A DNA stretch of 33,969 nucleotides, taken from contig JAKVAV010000011.1 in assembly GCA_022448105.1 (NCBI GenBank), positions 83,337 through 117,305 of the forward strand, written 5' to 3'. Shown piece by piece: positions 25,399 through 32,316 of this stretch. Source of the DNA: Flavobacteriales bacterium. GTDB taxonomy: Bacteria > Bacteroidota > Bacteroidia > Flavobacteriales_D > Cryomorphaceae. The notes under the pieces are model-generated. The model was not told the DNA's origin. It worked only from the letters and a program-made list of their open reading frames with translations, and ran no database searches. A program made the translations under genes and the position numbers. Each line of letters starts with the position of its first letter. Position 1 is the first letter of the stretch.

Positions 25399-26708
25399 GC
25401 TCTATCCATTGACGCAACCGCAATTTTCGTATTCACCTTAGCTTGCAATAAGTGAAGGATATTGTACAGCCCGAAGTAAGTGCGGTTGATGTAAATACCA
25501 TGTTTTGATCCTCTCGCAGCATTGCTTTTTCTAAACTGCTTATCAGCCGCAACTTGATCGCCTAGTGCATAGATGGCCGCAAAATATTCTTTATCACTAA
25601 AATCAAACTCACTCATGCTGAAAGGCTGGCACAGCAGAGATACCAAATCGCCAAATACCTTAGTGAAATATTCTCTTTCAGCATCACTATCGCTTGGAAA
25701 TAAAAATTCCATTTTTAAGAGTAGTGCATTAAATTCTATCGGTTTTTTGGTCAACTCAATGTCCATAAATTTGAAATAGTCAGAATAGAAATCTAGTGGC
25801 ATCTCTTTCACACAACCAAAATCAAGCACGGCTAACTTTCCACTTTCCGTAATGATAAAGTTTCCGGGGTGCGGATCAGCATGAACCGTGTGCAGTTTGT
25901 GAATTTGATAATTGTAAAAATCCCAGAGGTTTTGTCCAATTCTATCTCGATCTGCCTGTGAAGGATTGGTTTCTATCCACTCACTCAGGTGCATTCCATC
26001 TATCCAGTCCATTGTGATTACTCTTTCAGAAGAATACTCAGGATAGTATTTAGGAAAATCAATGTCCATTGAAGCGCAATTTTTCGTGAGCTGAATAGAT
26101 CTCTTAAGCTCGAGGGTGTAGTCTGTTTCTTCAAGAAGTTTTTCTTCAACCTCACCTATATACTTATCCAAATCCTTTCCCTTAACATTCATCAGCTTCA
26201 TGGCAATTGGTTTGGCAAGTTTAAGGTCGCTTGAAACGCTATGTGCAACGCCTGGATACTGGATTTTCACAGCAAGCTTTTTCCCATTAAGGGTGGCTTG
26301 ATGAACTTGTCCAATCGAAGCCGCGTTAAGTGCTTTACTTGTAAAAGAATCAAAAAGGTCTTCCGGGCTTTTACCAAAGTATTTCCTGAAAGTCTTTACA
26401 ACCAGCGGAAAAGACAATGGCGGGGCATTGTATTGAGCCATCTGAAACTTATCAGTATATGCCTTTGGAAGAACATTCTGATCCATTGACATCATCTGAG
26501 CCACCTTTAATGCACTTCCTTTTAATTGACTCAAAGATTCATACACATCAGCCGCATTTGCCTCATCAAGGCTTTCTCGGTCAGTGGAAGGATCGACTAT
26601 CTTCTTGGCGTAATACTTAAGGTAATTCCCCCCCATTTTGGCGCCAGTGCCTACAAATTTTGCCGCGCGCTGGACCTTCGAAATCGGAATTTTGTGTTGC
26701 TCTTTCAT
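25395..26708 (-). CDS. ABC1/UbiB-family atypical kinase
   Basis: The protein has 437 residues of the ABC1/AarF/COQ8 family, atypical protein-kinase-like proteins connected with isoprenoid-lipid (quinone) metabolism. Motifs in order: the KxGQ region as K68-V-A-Q71 (LKGSALKVAQMMSMD), the alanine-rich nucleotide loop NAASIGQVHQA (128-138), the lysine K148 (LAVKIQYPG), EETDY (about 193-197), HADPHPGNF (276-284) and DFG at 296-298. The glycine of KxGQ is an alanine here, as in other Bacteroidota members that I recall. It is the last gene of a seven-gene minus-strand run that begins with the peroxiredoxin-like gene and includes crtZ and crtY. A role in isoprenoid or membrane-lipid homeostasis would suit that setting but is inference. 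Confidence 0.9.
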   Translation of the reverse strand: MKEQHKIPISKVQRAAKFVGTGAKMGGNYLKYYAKKIVDPSTDRESLDEANAADVYESLSQLKGSALKVAQMMSMDQNVLPKAYTDKFQMAQYNAPPLSFPLVVKTFRKYFGKSPEDLFDSFTSKALNAASIGQVHQATLNGKKLAVKIQYPGVAHSVSSDLKLAKPIAMKLMNVKGKDLDKYIGEVEEKLLEETDYTLELKRSIQLTKNCASMDIDFPKYYPEYSSERVITMDWIDGMHLSEWIETNPSQADRDRIGQNLWDFYNYQIHKLHTVHADPHPGNFIITESGKLAVLDFGCVKEMPLDFYSDYFKFMDIELTKKPIEFNALLLKMEFLFPSDSDAEREYFTKVFGDLVSLLCQPFSMSEFDFSDKEYFAAIYALGDQVAADKQFRKSNAARGSKHGIYINRTYFGLYNILHLLQAKVNTKIAVASMDRA

Positions 26709-26715
26709 CGCTGGC

Positions 26716-27369
26716 CTATTTCGTTTGCCAAAGGAATTTAAAAAGGTCGATAGCTCTATCTAGGCTTGACTCACCGAGAAGCTCAAAAGAAAAGTTTACC
26801 GCTTTCTCGATAGCTGCATCTGTCCGATCAAAATCCTTGCTTGAATCTTTTACCCAGAAATCAACAACAAAGGTCAATTGAAACCAAAATGCTTGGTTAT
26901 AGCGCTCTGAGATGAAGGCTCTTTCCTTTATCTCATCGCCATTAATTCCTTGAACGACGATCCTTTTTGCAAACTTTAAAAAGTGTTCTCTATAGGACTT
27001 AAGAACTTCGGGAGTTCTAACGACATCTTTCATGCCAGCCCATCTCAGCTGTACGAAACTTCTTTTTGCTTTGAGGATTTCTATGTGTGTATAGTAAAAC
27101 GAGAGGAGCTTCTCTCGAGCATTAAAGCTTTCGAAGTTTGCATCATTTTCAATCGCTTCTAATGTCTCGATCAGTAACCCTTCCCAAACTCCATTTTCTA
27201 TCGAATCGAAAGAACTGAAGTAGTTATAAAACTCTGCTTCGGCAATGCCAATGTCATCTGTAAACTGAAATACCGAATTGGGTTGTTTACCTTCCGTTAA
27301 TAAGTACCTTAAGTACATCTCCTGAATCTTTTCGGGAGTAATCTTTATTTTTCTCGTCTTTGTTGCCAT
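26716..27369 (-). CDS. TetR-like transcriptional regulator
   Basis: The protein has 217 residues. The N-terminal 60 or so residues form a TetR-like helix-turn-helix domain: PEKIQEMYLRYLLTEGKQPNSVFQFTDDIGIAEAEFYNYFSSFDSIE, where the recognition helix (IAEAEFYNYFSSFDSI) corresponds to the usual VSxGTLYxHFxSKExL. The rest is helical, as in TetR ligand domains, with several aromatic residues (about 90-200). The segment is more degenerate than a typical TetR, so DNA binding is likely but not certain. It lies one base after the alpha/beta hydrolase gene and seven bases before the ABC1 kinase gene, so it is co-transcribed with both. It may control this operon; the ligand is unknown. Confidence 0.78.
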   Translation of the reverse strand: MATKTRKIKITPEKIQEMYLRYLLTEGKQPNSVFQFTDDIGIAEAEFYNYFSSFDSIENGVWEGLLIETLEAIENDANFESFNAREKLLSFYYTHIEILKAKRSFVQLRWAGMKDVVRTPEVLKSYREHFLKFAKRIVVQGINGDEIKERAFISERYNQAFWFQLTFVVDFWVKDSSKDFDRTDAAIEKAVNFSFELLGESSLDRAIDLFKFLWQTK

Positions 27370-27370
27370 T

Positions 27371-28174
27371 CTACACCGTTCTATTTTCTAAATTCAAAAT
27401 AAAGTTAAAGCAGCGCTGATTAAACTCCGCAGCGCGCTCAATGTTGCACACGTGGCCGCACCTTTCTATGGTTTCTAGTACGACTTCACCGTATTTCTCA
27501 ACGTATTCTCGCGCTGGCTTCAGGAAGACGTGATCTTGCTCGCCCATTACGATTAGACAAGGGGCTTCAATCTTCTTTGAGAATAGGTGCTTTAAAGTTC
27601 TATTCAACTTCTTCAAAAGGCTAAACCACTTCTTTGCCTCCTTTTCTTTGAGCTTGTGAGCTTCTCGAATAAAAATTCTTCTCGATGCGGCATGATTGTT
27701 TCTCGGTAAGAGGACTACCGCGAATATTTGATAGAGTAGCTGAAATGGGAGAATCGTCGATAAGGTTCGCGCACAAAAAGCGAGTAGTTTAATTTTTCGA
27801 CTCATTTTAAAAATCCCTCCAGCGAGAACCACTGATGAAACTCTTTTTGGCGCCAGCATCTCAATGTGCCTGATGACAATGCTTCCCATGGAAACACCGA
27901 TGAAATGTGCTTCCTTGATAGATAAATTGTCCATGACATCAAGCACATCTTTACCGACTAAGGCAAAGCCAAAAGATGAAGGGCTTTCAAGGTTCTTTGA
28001 CTTACCGTGATCTCTCAAATCAATGAGCAGTAGGTTGAATTTTCCTTTGAAAAACTCAACCTGTTTGTGCCAGGTCTTCACGCTTCCACCTGCACCATGG
28101 ACAAAAACCATCCAGGCATCGTACTCTTGGGCTCGATGAATCTCGTAATGCAATATTGAATCGGGATTAGTCAC
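27371..28174 (-). CDS. Alpha/beta-hydrolase fold protein
   Basis: The protein has 267 residues with the alpha/beta hydrolase layout. VFVHGAGGSVKTWH at about 23-36 supplies the oxyanion hole, and the nucleophile elbow is GVSMGS with S95. D214 in MGEQDHVF and H241 in IERCGHVCNIE complete the catalytic triad. A helical lid lies at about 125-195 and is rich in basic residues. It could be an esterase, a lactonase or another hydrolase; the sequence does not tell. The start is GTG at 28174, whose G is also the last base of the stop codon of the DUF2805 gene (TAGTG), and no ATG precedes the HGAGG motif. It sits in the same minus-strand run as crtZ and crtY, so a link with carotenoid or lipid ester metabolism is possible but unproven. 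Confidence 0.88.
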   Translation of the reverse strand: MTNPDSILHYEIHRAQEYDAWMVFVHGAGGSVKTWHKQVEFFKGKFNLLLIDLRDHGKSKNLESPSSFGFALVGKDVLDVMDNLSIKEAHFIGVSMGSIVIRHIEMLAPKRVSSVVLAGGIFKMSRKIKLLAFCARTLSTILPFQLLYQIFAVVLLPRNNHAASRRIFIREAHKLKEKEAKKWFSLLKKLNRTLKHLFSKKIEAPCLIVMGEQDHVFLKPAREYVEKYGEVVLETIERCGHVCNIERAAEFNQRCFNFILNLENRTV

Positions 28175-28461
28175 TATCTCTTTGATATTTTATTTCCGGA
28201 TATACTTCGTTGTCTTGTACACTTAAAGCGATCTGCCGAAGAAGAACTTTCGTGTTTAGTAGATCTTCCTTGAACCCTTTTTCTCCACATTCTAAAGCTT
28301 GAAGGCTTCATATTTCGGCGCATTAAGTTAATCACAACTTTCTCAGGAATACCAAATTGCTTTTCTATGACATCAAAAGTAGTGCGATCTTCCCAGGCCA
28401 TTTCAATAACCCTGTCAAGACCTCTTTCTCCTAACTTCTCTTCTATCTTTTTTAAGTTCAT
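28174..28461 (-). CDS. DUF2805/TIGR03643 family protein
   Basis: The 95-residue protein matches a small family known as TIGR03643/DUF2805. Signatures are RVIEMAWEDRTTFDVIEKQFG (about 17-37), IPEKVVINLMRRNMKPSSFRMWRKRVQGR (about 38-66) and then a polar, basic tail. The central part looks like a helix-turn-helix (TTFDVIEKQFGIPEKVVINLMRR), with charged DNA- or RNA-binding character, but no function is established. From memory, family members are often found next to photolyase and cryptochrome genes in marine bacteria, which fits the cryptochromes 2.3 kb upstream. It lies 7 bases after crtY and overlaps the hydrolase start by one base. Confidence 0.88.
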   Translation of the reverse strand: MNLKKIEEKLGERGLDRVIEMAWEDRTTFDVIEKQFGIPEKVVINLMRRNMKPSSFRMWRKRVQGRSTKHESSSSADRFKCTRQRSISGNKISKR

Positions 28462-28468
28462 ACCTGTT

Positions 28469-29179
28469 TTAACCTACCGTCAGTGCTCCGGAAAATCTAC
28501 GCACCTTATACTGTTCAAGGATAGTGATAACAATCAAAAGCATCAGCATGTTGTAGCCGATATCATCTACCGGGATGGTAAGTAACCTGAGGTTGAGATT
28601 TTCGGCATTATTGTACCACACGATAGGCTCTTCGGTAAACAAGCCCGTCAATGCTCCATTCACCAATAGAAAGGGAATCTGGATGATCACAAAAGCTAGA
28701 AAAAACTGTCCTAAGTAGTCACTACGATTAATCAATAAATGCCAAATCAGTAGCAGACAGAGCAGCGAAAATGTGGTAAAGGTGTAGAGTCGATCCACAA
28801 AAAGAACAGACAGCACAAAGGAAATTAAAATAAGAGCAGAGGTAATTTTATCTTGAATAGGCCTGAGTGGCGAGTATGGCAAAAAATAATTGAGTACCTC
28901 GTAGATAAAGGCGCAAGCAAAGGGTACAGCAATGAAGAAAAGCCACTCCTCGATAGGAAGATTAGCTATGTAGATCCCCATAGTGTATCTTTCATTAAAG
29001 CCCCAAATGCTCTTTGTGGTAAACCATACGTCCCAAGGTACAAAGAGCATGCACATCACCGATATTCCCAGAAAAACGCCCGGATAGAATCGAGCAAATT
29101 TTACCCTCGGCTCAAAACTCCTAGCTATGGGAAAAGAAATGGTAAGAAGGTCTAGTATGAGATAGTAGAAATGGTCCAA
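28469..29179 (-). CDS. crtY: Lycopene beta-cyclase, CrtYcd type
   Basis: This integral-membrane cyclase turns lycopene into beta-carotene. The 236-residue protein holds both CrtYc-like and CrtYd-like halves, as in Bacteroidota and archaeal fused forms. The first half contains PWDVWFT (about 48-54), IWGFNERYTMGIYIANLPIEEWLFF (about 58-82) and VPFACAFIYEVL; the second contains EEPIVWYNNAENLNLRL and TIPVDDIGYNMLMLL (about 202-216). The conserved E of the LPIEEW and the D of PVDD are the expected functional acids. Six or seven hydrophobic segments are visible. The start has to be TTG at 29179, because a stop lies six bases upstream in frame and the next ATG is far inside the conserved region. It is 18 bases after crtZ and just before DUF2805. 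Confidence 0.93.
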   Translation of the reverse strand: MDHFYYLILDLLTISFPIARSFEPRVKFARFYPGVFLGISVMCMLFVPWDVWFTTKSIWGFNERYTMGIYIANLPIEEWLFFIAVPFACAFIYEVLNYFLPYSPLRPIQDKITSALILISFVLSVLFVDRLYTFTTFSLLCLLLIWHLLINRSDYLGQFFLAFVIIQIPFLLVNGALTGLFTEEPIVWYNNAENLNLRLLTIPVDDIGYNMLMLLIVITILEQYKVRRFSGALTVG

Positions 29180-29197
29180 TTGCCCTTAGCTTAATCG

Positions 29198-29662
29198 CTA
29201 AGCCTTTCTGATTGATTTTTGAGCTTCGCGAAAATATTTCATTGGCACCAAAAGCATCCCAAAACATTCGCCGTCCTCTTTTTCGCGATGTTTGTGGTGT
29301 ACCTTGTGCGCCTTGCGTATTGCTCTGAAATATACGTTATCAGTTCGTTTGAACCAATCAAATCGACGGTGAATGAAAACGTCGTGTACCAAGAAGTAAC
29401 AAATGCCATATAATGCGATACCTAAGCCAACAAAGAGCTTCCAATCTTTGCCATGTATCATTCCATACATTATAAAGAGCCAAGAGGGTATCGCAAATAT
29501 CAGAAAGAAGACGTCGTTTTTTTCGAAAAACCCTGGCTTATGCTGGTGATGATCTTGGTGAAAATACCATCCCAAACCATGCATAACATACTTATGAGCG
29601 AACCACGCCATAAATTCCATAAAAAGAAAAGTGGAAATAAGAATGAGCGTATTAATTATCAT
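29198..29662 (-). CDS. crtZ: Beta-carotene 3-hydroxylase (CrtZ)
   Basis: The membrane di-iron hydroxylase converts beta-carotene to beta-cryptoxanthin and zeaxanthin. The 154-residue protein has the full histidine set: H23-KYVM-H28, H35-QD-H38-H39, H93-DVFI-H98 and H119-KV-H122-H123, in the family's order. Hydrophobic segments are at about 3-22, 50-68 and 76-95. GFFEKNDVFF and YFLVHDVFIHRRF are characteristic. It lies 18 bases before crtY, and 4 bases after the stop of the peroxiredoxin-like gene, so the three are one transcription unit. With crtY, the endpoint should be zeaxanthin. The genes for phytoene synthesis and desaturation (crtE, crtB, crtI) are not in the window and must be elsewhere. 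Confidence 0.96.
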   Translation of the reverse strand: MIINTLILISTFLFMEFMAWFAHKYVMHGLGWYFHQDHHQHKPGFFEKNDVFFLIFAIPSWLFIMYGMIHGKDWKLFVGLGIALYGICYFLVHDVFIHRRFDWFKRTDNVYFRAIRKAHKVHHKHREKEDGECFGMLLVPMKYFREAQKSIRKA

Positions 29663-29666
29663 TTCC

Positions 29667-30161
29667 CTAGGCTATATTGGCTAATTTAACGAAGTCAGGG
29701 CGGTCTGAAATATAGCGATATTCAAAGTTATTAATAACCGTCTTTTTGTGAAATAAGATCACTCCTGGCATTTGGAAAGGGTCTCCAGCCGGCTTACCTA
29801 CAAGATGACCTTTCACCACTCCAGCTATGAAAGCTCTCCACCAATTTTTGATTCCAAAAAATGCTCTGAAACCTACCTTATGCATCCCAAAGCGGTTGTA
29901 GAGATGTTGTGCTGGATCGGATATATGGCTGATGTCATCTAAATTGTAAAGTTTAAGCATATCGGCGGCCATCTCCGGCTTGACCATGTGTATAATTACA
30001 ATTTTAACACCTGCATATTCAATATCTCTTCTAACAGAGGCAAGGTCTTCCATCGTTTCTCTGCAAAAGGTGCATCCAAAATGTCTTAAAAACACCAAAA
30101 GTACTTTTTGCTCTGACGCTATGAGATCTAAGCTCTCTCCTCTATTCGTTTCGAATTTCAT
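29667..30161 (-). CDS. Peroxiredoxin-like protein (AhpC/TSA_2, PRXL2/SelL type)
   Basis: The 164-residue protein has a thioredoxin fold with the active site C30-TF-C33 (LRHFGCTFCRETMEDL). The following IIHMVKPEMAADMLKLY and YNRFGMHKVGF are typical of the AhpC/TSA_2 (PRXL2/SelL-like) family, some members of which carry selenocysteine in place of the second cysteine. C33 is TGC/TGT here, not TGA, so no selenocysteine is needed. The protein lacks a signal peptide, so it should act in the cytoplasm, probably as a peroxidase or thiol redox factor. It heads the carotenoid run (crtZ starts 4 bases after its stop), which suits protection from light-generated peroxides or singlet-oxygen products; that link is inference. 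Confidence 0.82.
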   Translation of the reverse strand: MKFETNRGESLDLIASEQKVLLVFLRHFGCTFCRETMEDLASVRRDIEYAGVKIVIIHMVKPEMAADMLKLYNLDDISHISDPAQHLYNRFGMHKVGFRAFFGIKNWWRAFIAGVVKGHLVGKPAGDPFQMPGVILFHKKTVINNFEYRYISDRPDFVKLANIA

Positions 30162-30220
30162 AAAGTCTGCTCATTTAACCATACCATAAAACAAGCCCTT
30201 TTTACTATTGTTTATTCAAA

Positions 30221-30775
30221 GTGTATAATGTTAAACTTATCAAATGGTTCATTGCTTGGGCGATTTTTATGCTCATAGTCATTATTTTCAGTCTCCCTTC
30301 GTCGAGACCTCCTAAGATTGATGCCATAGGCTTTGAAACCACAGAGTCGGCTGAGCTTTACTTCAAAAATATGCGAGCCTTTTACTACCAAAAAAGCGAG
30401 GAGGGTGGTGGCATCTTTGAAACCTATCGTTTACAGAGTCTATTTTCTGACTCCATCACTACACTTCCATTTGTAATTTATAATAATTGGAGATCTAATG
30501 AAAGCTTCATTAGACTAGACACGACTTTCAACACGGCGAAAAACTACATTCACTTAATCTCAGATTCTGCCTCTGTGAAAAAGGATACTATTGCTATTCC
30601 TCAACTTTCCAACGAGGCTCAATACGTTTTTGCAAAGGAGGTTTACAAATCCTTGCAAAGCGGAAAACGCTTAGGGATGTTGACAAAAGAGAGAATTAAC
30701 TGGATAAGGGAGAGTGACCAAATTTCGATCAAGCGAGCACTCACCGATTACTTCAGGCTGGTTGACAAAATCTGA
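30221..30775 (+). CDS. Small single-pass membrane protein of unknown function
   Basis: The protein has 184 residues. One hydrophobic segment lies near the N-terminus (about residues 7-25, IKWFIAWAIFMLIVIIFSL); the rest is soluble with mixed secondary structure and would lie outside the cytoplasmic membrane. I recognise no family. The GTG at 30221 is the likely start, because the hydrophobic helix would be cut by the next ATG (30269). It is divergent from the peroxiredoxin-like gene (59 bases apart) and ends exactly where the CRY-DASH gene ends on the other strand, so the stop codons abut. It is a lone plus-strand gene inside the light-response region. Confidence 0.6.
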   Translation: MYNVKLIKWFIAWAIFMLIVIIFSLPSSRPPKIDAIGFETTESAELYFKNMRAFYYQKSEEGGGIFETYRLQSLFSDSITTLPFVIYNNWRSNESFIRLDTTFNTAKNYIHLISDSASVKKDTIAIPQLSNEAQYVFAKEVYKSLQSGKRLGMLTKERINWIRESDQISIKRALTDYFRLVDKI

Positions 30776-32176
30776 TTACCACTTCGAGTTGAAGAATACT
30801 GGTTTCGCATAGACCGTTCCGTGAAGACCATACTTGCTTTTCTGACCACCAGACAATTCCCACGGTTTATGAATTTGTTCTTTTGGAATACCCTCTAGCA
30901 GAGGTAGCCAATGTTTCACATACTCTCCCTTTTCATCATAACGACTTGCTTGAGAGATGATATTAAAGTATCGGTTCTCCCGAGGATCATTTCCTACACC
31001 TGCCACATATGCCCAATTTCCCCAATTGCTCGTAACGTCATAATCAATGAGCTCTTGCTCAAAGTAGGCAGCCCCAAATCTCCAGTCTTGCTTCAAGTCT
31101 TTGACCAAATAGCTGGCAACATTTTGACGGCCTCGGTTGCTCATGAAACCTGTTTGGTTCAACTCTTTCATATTAGCATCGATAAATGGAATACCGGTTT
31201 CACCATCTTTCCATGCGTGGAGCTTTCTCTGGTCGGTTTTGTGAAATGGCTTTTCATTTCTAATTCCACCTGGATAAAAGAGCTCATTTCCATATTTCAT
31301 CCCCACATATCGAAAATAGTCTCTCCAAATAAGCTCGAAAAGCAACCAATAAGTTGAAGAATTTTTCTTGATGGACTTTTCGTAATTCTTCACTTCCGAA
31401 AAGATCATTCGCGGAGATATGCATCCCGCAGAAAGCCACGCTGAGAATTTAGAAGAGTAGTCTATCCCGAGCAAACCGTTGCGGGTGTATTTGTAGGTGC
31501 TTAGATTCTCTGTCGACCAGAAGTAATGTTCAAGCCGCTTCCGAGCCTCGCGCTCGCCCCCTTTGAAATGAATCGCTGCTTTCTGATGAATCGGCTTTTT
31601 TTCAAAACCTAATTCTTGCAGAGATGGAGTCTCGTTTCCATATCCTTCTGGTGATTTTAGGCTTTGAGGAATACCAAAAATCGGGCGTACCTCGGCCATC
31701 TTCTCACATTTCTTTCTAAAGTTTGAAAAGATGTCAGGAACACTCTGAATATCAAATGGTATATCATCTGGATGATAGAGGCTGTGACCGTGAAAGAAAT
31801 GTGTTGAACAATTTGTAAGCCCAGAAACGAGTTCTTGCTGCTCAAGTTCCTCTTTCATTGCTTCCTTTTGAGCGAAAATCTCAGTTGCTTCGAAAGTTTC
31901 TGCAATCTGCTCTAAGACTTCGTGTGCCTTGCCAACTTCAACTCTAAATCCAGCGCCAAGACGCCCTAGAGAGCTTCTCAGATCATTAAGACTTTGAAGG
32001 ATGAATTGAATTCTTCTTGCGCCAAACTTTATCGAACCATAGCGCTCAGTTTTCAGATATGTATTATCGAAAATGTAAACTGGCAAAATCTCATCACATT
32101 TTTCTGCCGCCCTACTCAGCGCCTCATTATCCGTGATTCTTAAGTCATTTCTAAACCAAACAATACCTCTTTTCAT
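30776..32176 (-). CDS. Cryptochrome DASH (CRY-DASH)
   Basis: The 466-residue flavoprotein has the N-terminal antenna-binding Rossmann domain (about 1-135, [16 protein letters not shown]) and the C-terminal FAD-binding helical domain. CRY-DASH hallmarks are the [19 protein letters not shown] segment (227-245), [10 protein letters not shown] (281-290) and [17 protein letters not shown] (345-361). The [23 protein letters not shown] segment (378-400) includes N387, the asparagine next to the flavin ring. Such proteins repair CPD lesions in single-stranded DNA and may signal blue light; MTHF is the usual antenna. The start is ATG at 32176, overlapping the stop of the small DUF2256 gene by 4 bases (ATGA). 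It ends tail to tail with the 184-residue membrane protein. Confidence 0.96.
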   Translation of the reverse strand: MKRGIVWFRNDLRITDNEALSRAAEKCDEILPVYIFDNTYLKTERYGSIKFGARRIQFILQSLNDLRSSLGRLGAGFRVEVGKAHEVLEQIAETFEATEIFAQKEAMKEELEQQELVSGLTNCSTHFFHGHSLYHPDDIPFDIQSVPDIFSNFRKKCEKMAEVRPIFGIPQSLKSPEGYGNETPSLQELGFEKKPIHQKAAIHFKGGEREARKRLEHYFWSTENLSTYKYTRNGLLGIDYSSKFSAWLSAGCISPRMIFSEVKNYEKSIKKNSSTYWLLFELIWRDYFRYVGMKYGNELFYPGGIRNEKPFHKTDQRKLHAWKDGETGIPFIDANMKELNQTGFMSNRGRQNVASYLVKDLKQDWRFGAAYFEQELIDYDVTSNWGNWAYVAGVGNDPRENRYFNIISQASRYDEKGEYVKHWLPLLEGIPKEQIHKPWELSGGQKSKYGLHGTVYAKPVFFNSKW

Positions 32177-32316
32177 TTATTCTTCTTTTTCCTGCAGGCT
32201 TGGCTGCAATACTTTACTTGGTCCCAATTTTTCTCCCATTTCCTTCTCCAAGTCATCGGTTCTCCGCATACCGCGCAAGGCTTCTGCGGCAAGTATGACT
32301 TATTGCCCTTATGCAT
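32173..32316 (-). CDS. DUF2256 small zinc-ribbon-like protein
   Basis: The 47-residue protein starts at 32316 with [20 protein letters not shown] and ends in [11 protein letters not shown]. It has C14-x2-C17 and C37-x3-C41, with a conserved [17 protein letters not shown] core between them, the DUF2256 signature. The four cysteines likely hold one zinc ion; the ends are basic, so nucleic-acid or protein binding is possible. Function is unknown, but the family is known as a neighbour of photolyase and cryptochrome genes. Its start overlaps the end of the divergent cryptochrome gene by 8 bases, and its TGA overlaps the CRY-DASH ATG (ATGA). Translational coupling across the three genes is strongly suggested. 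Confidence 0.93.
   Translation of the reverse strand: MHKGNKSYLPQKPCAVCGEPMTWRRKWEKNWDQVKYCSQACRKKKNK

Noticed and set aside
30066-30075. Selenocysteine at the active site of the peroxiredoxin-like protein
   Set aside because: Both active-site positions are ordinary cysteine codons; there is no in-frame TGA.
29980-30189. Short plus-strand open frame over the start of the peroxiredoxin-like gene
   Set aside because: It is a shadow of that gene; the minus-strand frame has the clear CxxC active site.
30911-31357. A 148-codon open frame on the plus strand
   Set aside because: It lies wholly inside the CRY-DASH gene, whose motifs are intact on the other strand; composition is that of an antisense shadow.
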